A stretch of DNA of 32,636 nucleotides, from positions 1 to 32,636 of the forward strand of contig JAHEXP010000013.1 of NCBI GenBank assembly GCA_023252055.1. Reading direction: 5' to 3'. The DNA is from Coriobacteriia bacterium (GTDB taxonomy: Bacteria > Actinomycetota > Coriobacteriia > Anaerosomatales > PALSA-660). Below, piece by piece: positions 26,373 through 32,636 of the stretch. A program made the translations under genes and the position numbers. The notes beneath the pieces are model-generated. The model was not told where the DNA came from. It worked only from the letters and a program-made list of their open reading frames with translations, and made no database searches. Position 1 is the stretch's first letter; each line of letters starts with the position of its first letter.

Positions 26373-27314
26373 TTGACAACGGAATACCGGCATACCCCGG
26401 TCTTGCTGGCCGAGGTCACGCACTACCTGTCACCGCACCCAGGCTCGATCGTTGTCGACGGCACCCTAGGAGGCGCCGGGCACGCCGCAAAGCTAGCGTC
26501 CGCAATAGCCCCCGATGGTCTCCTCATCGGGATCGACCAAGACGATGCAGCCCTCGCCGCAGCAGCAACCACACTACGCCTCGGCCAGCAGACCAGACTT
26601 CTCAAGGGCAACTTCGGGGATCTCGACGCGTTGCTTTCCGACGCCAAGGTCCCATACGTCGACGGTTTCCTTTTCGACCTCGGCGTGTCGTCGCCCCAGC
26701 TCGACTTCACGGAGCGCGGATTCTCCTACAAGGGGGACGCGCCGCTCGACATGAGGATGGACCCAAGTGCGGGCGGACTCACAGCCGCTGACGTAGTCGA
26801 TTCGTACCAGGAAGCAGACCTCGCCCGCGTGATACGGGATTACGGGGAAGAACGGTGGGCCTCGCGCATCGCAGCATTCATCGTAGCCGCGCGAGCCCGC
26901 CGCCCCGTGACCACCACCTCCGAGCTCGTCGACATCATCAAGGCCGCCGTTCCCGCGGCCGCGCGCAAGGACGGGCCGCATCCGGCCCGGCGCACGTTCC
27001 AGGCGCTGCGCATCGAGGTCAACCGCGAGCTTGAAGTCCTCGAGCAGGCCCTGGAGGCCGCTGTCCGCTGGCTGGTCCCGGGTGGGCGGATCGTCGTGAT
27101 CTCGTACCACTCGCTCGAGGACCGCGTCGTCAAGCAGACGTTCGCGAAGTTCGCGCAAGGGTGCACCTGCCCGCCAGGGCTGCCCGTGTGCGTGTGTGGG
27201 GCCAAGCCGGTACTCCGAGTCCTGACACGTCGGGCGGTCGTCCCGACCCAGGACGAAGTGGAGCGCAACCCGAGGTCGCGCAGCGCGAAGCTGCGGGCCG
27301 CGGAGAAGTTGTAG
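26373..27314 (+). CDS. rsmH: 16S rRNA (cytosine-1402-N4) methyltransferase RsmH
   Basis: YRHTPVLLAEVTHYLSPHPGSIVVDGTLGGAGHA, FDLGVSSPQLDFTERGFSYKGDAPLDMRMD, RRTFQALRIEVNRELEVLEQAL, VVISYHSLEDRVVKQTF. Start is probably TTG 26373; the track start 26289 lies inside mraZ. Confidence 0.95.
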   Translation: MTTEYRHTPVLLAEVTHYLSPHPGSIVVDGTLGGAGHAAKLASAIAPDGLLIGIDQDDAALAAAATTLRLGQQTRLLKGNFGDLDALLSDAKVPYVDGFLFDLGVSSPQLDFTERGFSYKGDAPLDMRMDPSAGGLTAADVVDSYQEADLARVIRDYGEERWASRIAAFIVAARARRPVTTTSELVDIIKAAVPAAARKDGPHPARRTFQALRIEVNRELEVLEQALEAAVRWLVPGGRIVVISYHSLEDRVVKQTFAKFAQGCTCPPGLPVCVCGAKPVLRVLTRRAVVPTQDEVERNPRSRSAKLRAAEKL

Positions 27315-27385
27315 TCAGCGAGACAGAAGACGAACAGGGCCCGGCAGAGTCGCCGGATCCGAGGAAAGAGAAGGGGGTGGTGAGC

Positions 27386-28078
27386 ATGGGCATGCCGGCA
27401 CGCAGGATCGAGGCGGACCCCTTCGCGCACCGCACCCCGCAACTGCGCCTCGTGACCACCCCCGCCGCGCCGGAACCTGCCCGGACCCCTCGCACGACTC
27501 GGACCGGTTCGCGCAGCACCAACAAGGCGACCGTCGCCACCCGTACCGCGCCGCACGCAGCGAAGGGCACGCAGCCGAGCGCCGCCACGCGCGCACGCGT
27601 CCGTCAGGACGAGGCGCGGGCACGCGCGGTCTTCGGCATCTTCGTCGCCGTTCTCGTGTGCGCGATCACACTCGGCGGAGCACGCGTCACGCTGATCTCC
27701 CGGGCCGCGGAGGCCGCGATCACCGAGGGCCGCGTGCAGGCCGACATCAAGGCGCAGCGTGCTGAGGCCGACAAGCTCGAAGTCGACCGCAGCGCCCTGT
27801 CCACCCCATCGCGCATCGCCGGCATCGCGGCCACCTCCATGGACATGGGCGAGCCGCGATCGGTCCGCTACATCTCGCTGGACGGCCAGGCCCCGGCGAC
27901 CTCCGGCTCGTCCGCGGCTAACGCGGACGCGGCAACCTCTGCCGATGCCGGTGTCGCATCCGACGCCGTCGCGTCCAACGACGCGGTAGGCGCACTGTTC
28001 GGTGCCGTCATGGACCTGTCCGCGGGTGAGGCGCAGTCCCTGCTTGTGGGCGACCTCGGCCTCGCGGGGTCCCACTAG
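27386..28078 (+). CDS. FtsL-like division protein (single TM plus short coiled coil, long flanking tails)
   Basis: Position between rsmH and the division transpeptidase gene; TM AVFGIFVAVLVCAITLGGARVTLISRAAEAAITEGRVQADIKAQRAEADKLEVDRSALSTPSRIAGIA. ATG 27386, with GTG 27377/27380 as alternatives. Confidence 0.72.
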   Translation: MGMPARRIEADPFAHRTPQLRLVTTPAAPEPARTPRTTRTGSRSTNKATVATRTAPHAAKGTQPSAATRARVRQDEARARAVFGIFVAVLVCAITLGGARVTLISRAAEAAITEGRVQADIKAQRAEADKLEVDRSALSTPSRIAGIAATSMDMGEPRSVRYISLDGQAPATSGSSAANADAATSADAGVASDAVASNDAVGALFGAVMDLSAGEAQSLLVGDLGLAGSH

Positions 28079-28081
28079 CCG

Positions 28082-29914
28082 ATGCCACCACGCACCCGAC
28101 AGGGTGGGGGACCGGGCAAGCGCCCGCGCCGCCATCCTTCATCCGTCCGGCCGCAAGTCGTGCTGGTGCTCCTCGCCGCACTTCTCGCGGTCGTCGGCGT
28201 ACGGCTGGTGTGGATCCAGGTCGTGCAGGCCTCGGAACTCGCCAAGACCGCTCAGCGCCAGCGCACCCGTGACATCGTGCTCCCGGCCCGCCGCGGGTCC
28301 ATCTTCGACCGCGAGGGTCAGCCGCTTGCGGTCACGAGCGACGCCAAGACGATCTATGCCGATCCCGGCGAGGTCGTGGACGCCACGGCCACCGCGTCGG
28401 CCCTTGCCGGCGTGCTGGGCGGTAAGTCGGGCGACTATCTGCCCAAACTCCACAAGACGAGTTCGTTCGTCTACATCGCGCGCAAGGTGGACCTGGAGCG
28501 CGCAGCCGCGCTCGAGAAGCTGAAGTTGCACGGCATCATGCAGATCGACGACTCGCGTCGCAGCTATCCCGGCGGCACGTTGGCGTGTCAGATCCTCGGT
28601 TTCGTCGGCGTGGACGACAAGGGCCTGTCCGGCATCGAGAAGCAGTACGACAGCACGCTGGCCGGAACTCCGGGCCGCATGGTGGCCGAGCGTGACCGCC
28701 AGGGCCGGCTGATCCCCGGTGGGATCGTCACAGCCCAGGATCCGGTCGACGGCCAGGACGTCTACCTGACGATCGACAACGACATCCAGTTCAAGGCCCA
28801 GAAGGAGCTCGCGGGCGCGGTCAAGAAGTTCGGCGCAAAGGGTGGCTCGGTCGTGGTGATGGACCCGACCTCGGGCGAGATCCTCGCGATCGCCTCGACC
28901 CCGTACTTCGATGCGAACGCGTTCGCCACCGCGTCGCAGGACGCGATGCGCAACAGGGCGATCAGCGATGCGTATGAGCCCGGCTCCACCATGAAGGCGA
29001 TGACGGCGGCCTCGGCCATCGACGCGGGTCTCTTCACCCCGCAGAGCGTCCTCAAGCTGCCGCCGACGCTCACCATCGGGGGGCGCGTCATCCACGAGGC
29101 CCACGCGCGCGGCACTGTGCACTACTCGCTCACCGACATCGTCACGAAGTCGAGCAACGTCGGCGCGGTCAAGATCGGCCAGGCGCTCGGTAAGCGTCGA
29201 CTCGCGGATTACTTCGGCGCGTTCGGATTGAGCCAGCGCACCGGCGTCGACTTCCCCGGCGAGGCGAAGGGATGGATGCCTCCGCCATCGACGTGGTCGG
29301 CGCTCACCATGGGCAACCTGCCCTTCGGCCAGGGGCTTTCCGTCACGCCGCTGCAGCTCGCCCGCTCGCTGTCGGCGATCGCCAACGGCGGAACGCTGGT
29401 CACCCCGCACTTCCTCTACCGTCAGGCCTCCATCCCGGCGACGTTCCCCGCATCTCCCGAGCCGGTCATCTCGCATGAGGCGGCGTTCGAGACGGTCAAG
29501 ATGCTCACGAACGTCGTCCGCGAGGGCACGGGCACCGAAGCGAAGGTGCACGGCTACGAGGTCGCCGGCAAGACCGGCACGGCGCAGAAGGTGCGGCCCG
29601 GCGGGATCGGATACATGAGCGGCGTCTACATGTCCTCGTTCGCGGGATTCCTGCCCGCCGGTGCGCCGAAGGTGCTCATCGTCATCACGATCGACTCTCC
29701 GAAGAGCGGACTGTTCGGCGGCACCGTGGCCGCCCCCGCGTTCTCGCGGCTCGCGGCGTTCTGCGTAGCGCATCTGCGCATCGCTCCCGCGGCGTCCGTG
29801 GGGCCGACGGGCGACGTCAAGACGACGGCGAGCGACGACGCGACGAAGACCACGAAGAGCACCGGTAACGGTCGGGTGTCACCTGAGAAGGACGGCACGG
29901 AAAGCGACGACTAG
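28082..29914 (+). CDS. ftsI: Division-type class B penicillin-binding protein (FtsI/PBP2-like transpeptidase)
   Basis: RRGSIFDREGQPLAV, EPGSTMKAMTA (SxxK), TKSSNVG (SxN), AGKTGTAQK (KTG). No PASTA domain visible. Confidence 0.94.
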   Translation: MPPRTRQGGGPGKRPRRHPSSVRPQVVLVLLAALLAVVGVRLVWIQVVQASELAKTAQRQRTRDIVLPARRGSIFDREGQPLAVTSDAKTIYADPGEVVDATATASALAGVLGGKSGDYLPKLHKTSSFVYIARKVDLERAAALEKLKLHGIMQIDDSRRSYPGGTLACQILGFVGVDDKGLSGIEKQYDSTLAGTPGRMVAERDRQGRLIPGGIVTAQDPVDGQDVYLTIDNDIQFKAQKELAGAVKKFGAKGGSVVVMDPTSGEILAIASTPYFDANAFATASQDAMRNRAISDAYEPGSTMKAMTAASAIDAGLFTPQSVLKLPPTLTIGGRVIHEAHARGTVHYSLTDIVTKSSNVGAVKIGQALGKRRLADYFGAFGLSQRTGVDFPGEAKGWMPPPSTWSALTMGNLPFGQGLSVTPLQLARSLSAIANGGTLVTPHFLYRQASIPATFPASPEPVISHEAAFETVKMLTNVVREGTGTEAKVHGYEVAGKTGTAQKVRPGGIGYMSGVYMSSFAGFLPAGAPKVLIVITIDSPKSGLFGGTVAAPAFSRLAAFCVAHLRIAPAASVGPTGDVKTTASDDATKTTKSTGNGRVSPEKDGTESDD

Positions 29915-29918
29915 ATGC

Positions 29919-29924
29919 TAGACT
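29919..29924 (+). promoter_or_regulatory. Putative internal extended -10 (TGC-TAGACT) upstream of murE
   Basis: TGCTAGACT directly after the ftsI stop, about 27 nt before the murE ATG. No good -35. Confidence 0.3.
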
Positions 29925-29950
29925 CGACCAGCTCAGGCCAGTGAGGAACG

Positions 29951-31405
29951 ATGGACGCCCTGAACCTTTCCCTGCTGCTCGCAGACGTTGCGACAACCGA
30001 CCTCCCGGGGCCGGGTGTCGACGTGACAGGCATCGCCTTCCGCTCCTCTTCGGTGCGGCCCGGCGATGCCTTCTTCTGTGTGCCCGGGTTCAAGGTCGAC
30101 GGGCACGACTTCGCCGCTGACGCGGTGCAGCGGGGCGCCGTCGCCGTCGTCGCGACGCGTGAAGTCCCGGGGATCGTTGTCCCGGTGATCCGCGTTCCCG
30201 ACACGCGCGAGGCGCTGGCGTTGGCATCGGCGCGCTTCTTCGGGCACCCTTCCGCGGCGATGGACGTCGTGGGGATCACCGGTACCAACGGCAAGACCAC
30301 GACCACGTTCCTGCTCGACGCGATCATGCGCGCGGCGGGGAGACGCACCGGTGTCATCGGAACGATACTGACGCGGATCGGGGACGTTCCCGAGCCCGCT
30401 TCCCGCACGACCCCTGAGTCCCGTGACCTTCAGGAACTGCTGGCGCGGATGCGCGACGACGGCGTGAGCGCCGTCGCGATGGAGGTCTCGTCGCACGCGA
30501 TAGACCTGCACCGAGTGGAGGGCGTGGACTTCGCCGCGGCCGCGTTCACGAACCTGAGCCAGGACCACCTCGACTATCACGCGACGATGGAAGAGTACTT
30601 CGCAGTCAAGTCGGCATTCGTGGGCATGGTGCCCGCATCCCGGCGCGTGATCAACATCGATGACGAACATGGTGCGCTGCTGGCGGCGTCGCTCGGGGCG
30701 GCGTGGACCGTGGGGACTTCACCCGATGCCGCGGTGCGCGCCACCGAGGTCATCGTCGGGCCGCTGTCGTGCACGTTCCGTCTCCAGGCGCCGGTGGGTG
30801 AGGCGATGGTCGTTCTGCCGCTCGCGGGCGCGTACAACGTCTCCAACGCCCTGGTTGCGGCCGGATGCGCTCTGGCGCTCGGCGTCCCCCTCGATGTGGT
30901 CGTCGCGGGTCTCTGTGCAGCGCCGCAGGTCCCGGGTCGTCTCGAGCGTGTGGACGCCGGCCAGGACTATGTGGTGCTCGTGGACTACGCACACACCCCC
31001 GACGGGCTTGCCAATGCGCTGCGCGCGGTGCGCGACGTCACCACCGGTCGTGTCATCACCGTGTTCGGCTGCGGAGGGGACCGCGACCCGGACAAGCGTC
31101 CGCTGATGGGGCACATCGCGGGGACGATGTCCGACATCGCCGTGCTCACGAGCGACAATCCGCGGAACGAGGACCCGGTCGGCATCGTCCTGCAGGTCCA
31201 GGACGGCATGACCGGTACGCCCGCTCACCTCATCATCGAGATCGATCGCCGCGCCGCCATCGCCGAGGCCCTGCGCCTCGCCAAGGCGGGGGACACCGTC
31301 CTTGTCGCCGGCAAGGGGCATGAGGACTATCAGATCTTCGCCGACAGAACGGTGCACTTCGACGACCGCGAGGTCGTGCGAGAGGAGCTGGCGAAGTCAT
31401 GGTGA
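29951..31405 (+). CDS. murE: UDP-N-acetylmuramoyl-L-alanyl-D-glutamate ligase MurE
   Basis: VVGITGTNGKTTTTFLLDAI, AVAMEVSSHAIDLHRVEGVDFAAAAFTNLSQDHLDYHATMEEYFAVK, VVLVDYAHTPDGLANAL, TSDNPRNEDP. Confidence 0.97.
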   Translation: MDALNLSLLLADVATTDLPGPGVDVTGIAFRSSSVRPGDAFFCVPGFKVDGHDFAADAVQRGAVAVVATREVPGIVVPVIRVPDTREALALASARFFGHPSAAMDVVGITGTNGKTTTTFLLDAIMRAAGRRTGVIGTILTRIGDVPEPASRTTPESRDLQELLARMRDDGVSAVAMEVSSHAIDLHRVEGVDFAAAAFTNLSQDHLDYHATMEEYFAVKSAFVGMVPASRRVINIDDEHGALLAASLGAAWTVGTSPDAAVRATEVIVGPLSCTFRLQAPVGEAMVVLPLAGAYNVSNALVAAGCALALGVPLDVVVAGLCAAPQVPGRLERVDAGQDYVVLVDYAHTPDGLANALRAVRDVTTGRVITVFGCGGDRDPDKRPLMGHIAGTMSDIAVLTSDNPRNEDPVGIVLQVQDGMTGTPAHLIIEIDRRAAIAEALRLAKAGDTVLVAGKGHEDYQIFADRTVHFDDREVVREELAKSW

Positions 31406-32636
31406 CGATGTCTGCCGCGCGTCTGGCCGAGATAGTCAACGGCGAGGTCGTGGCCGGACTACCGCAGTCGGTGTTCCGCGGCGTCGAGGTCGACACGCGC
31501 GCGATCCATCGCGGGATGGCGTTCTTCGCCCTGCCGGGCGAGCGCGTGGACGGGCACGGTTTCGTGGGCGCTGCGGCCGCGGCCGGAGCGCGCGTGGCCG
31601 TCGTCTCCCGGTTCGACGCCACGGTGGCCCAGCAGGTGGGGGACACCGCGTTCGCCGTCGTGCTCGTGGCCGACGCTGCCGAGGCGCTGCGTGCGCTCGC
31701 GGCGCACCATCGCGGCACGCTGCGGTGCCCGGTCGTCGGGATCACCGGCTCCACCGGCAAGACGAGCACGAAGGACTTCCTCGTGGCGGCGCTCGGCACC
31801 GACCGCAACGTGTGCGCCACCCGAGGCAACCGCAACAACGAACTCGGCGTGCCGCTGACCGTACTCGAGGCCGGGCAGAGCACCGGCGTTCTGATCGTGG
31901 AGATGGGCATGCGCGCTGAGGGCGAGATCGAGAGCCTGTGCACGGTGGCGCGCCCCACAGACGGCATCCTGACCAACATCGGGCAGACGCACCTCGAGAC
32001 GTTGGGAAGCCAGGAGGCGATCGCCCGCGCCAAGGGCGAGCTCGTCGGGTGCATCCCGTCCTCAGGCCGCGTCTTTCTGAACGGCGACGACGCCTGGTCG
32101 CGCTCGCTCGAGGCGCGCTCCGCGGCTCCGGTGACCTGGTACGGGCTCGGCAAGAGCGTCGACGTCCGTGCGACCGACCTCGTGGTCGACGACCTCGGCA
32201 GGCCATCGTTCACGCTGCATGCCGGCACCGACAGCGCTCGCGTGTCGCTGCCGCTGCCCGGACGCCACCACGCCTACACCGCCGCTGCTGCTGCGGCCGC
32301 GGCCCTGTACCTCGGGGTCCCGCTCACCGATGTCGCCAGCCGACTGCGTGATGTACACGTCACGGACATGCGCATGCAGGTCTTCCTCGCCGCCAACGGC
32401 GTCACGGTCGTCAACGACGCCTACAATGCGAATCCCACCTCGATGCGCGCCGCTGTCGACGCGCTCGCCGACATGAAGTCGAGCGGAGAGCGTGTGGCGG
32501 TCCTCGGCGACATGGCCGAACTCGGCTCGCTCACCGAACTCGCTCACTTCCGGATCGGCGAGGCGCTCGCTCGGACCGGCATCGAGCAGCTCGTGACGGT
32601 AGGGGAGCGCGCGCGTCGCATCGCCGAAGGCGCGCT
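31399..32636 (+). CDS. murF: UDP-N-acetylmuramoyl-tripeptide--D-alanyl-D-alanine ligase MurF (3' truncated by window)
   Basis: Open to window end, so absent from the ORF track. MVTMSAARLAEIVNGEVVAG..., GITGSTGKTSTKDFLVAAL, RGNRNNELGVPLTVLE, VVNDAYNANPTSMRAAVDAL, VLGDMAELG. Overlaps the murE stop by 7 nt. Confidence 0.96.
   Translation, partial: MVTMSAARLAEIVNGEVVAGLPQSVFRGVEVDTRAIHRGMAFFALPGERVDGHGFVGAAAAAGARVAVVSRFDATVAQQVGDTAFAVVLVADAAEALRALAAHHRGTLRCPVVGITGSTGKTSTKDFLVAALGTDRNVCATRGNRNNELGVPLTVLEAGQSTGVLIVEMGMRAEGEIESLCTVARPTDGILTNIGQTHLETLGSQEAIARAKGELVGCIPSSGRVFLNGDDAWSRSLEARSAAPVTWYGLGKSVDVRATDLVVDDLGRPSFTLHAGTDSARVSLPLPGRHHAYTAAAAAAAALYLGVPLTDVASRLRDVHVTDMRMQVFLAANGVTVVNDAYNANPTSMRAAVDALADMKSSGERVAVLGDMAELGSLTELAHFRIGEALARTGIEQLVTVGERARRIAEGA

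Overview
The window is a GC-rich, gene-dense chromosomal segment, probably actinobacterial or Coriobacteriia/Firmicutes-like by gene content. It is mainly cell-envelope and division housekeeping. Left to right: dxs (3' part), tlyA, nadK, recN, a SteA-like protein, a SteB/MctB-like protein, a convergent GT2-murJ pair, a large secreted/membrane protein, a divergent MraY/WecA-like enzyme, pyrG, an M20 peptidase, a DUF3866 protein, ald, xerD, a BMP-type nucleoside ABC transporter (lipoprotein, ATPase, two permeases), a two-gene minus-strand unit (DUF4349 lipoprotein plus a small 2-TM protein), then the start of a dcw cluster: mraZ, rsmH, an ftsL-like gene, ftsI/PBP, murE, murF (truncated at the window end). 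I see no tRNA, rRNA, CRISPR array, IS element or prophage. The best candidates for something undescribed are: (i) an unlisted 47-aa single-TM gene at 25389-25532 (-) with its own promoter, strong Shine-Dalgarno, terminator and a 12-bp palindrome inside the promoter spacer; (ii) a 107-bp nested palindrome at 23711-23817 between convergent operons; (iii) a conserved-looking envelope cluster of poorly characterised proteins (SteA/SteB-like, AP-like/polytopic protein, motif-divergent MraY-like enzyme, DUF3866). A 10-bp-periodic GTG repeat overlapping the mraZ promoter is a recognisable MraZ-type operator. All homology calls are by eye; no searches were run.
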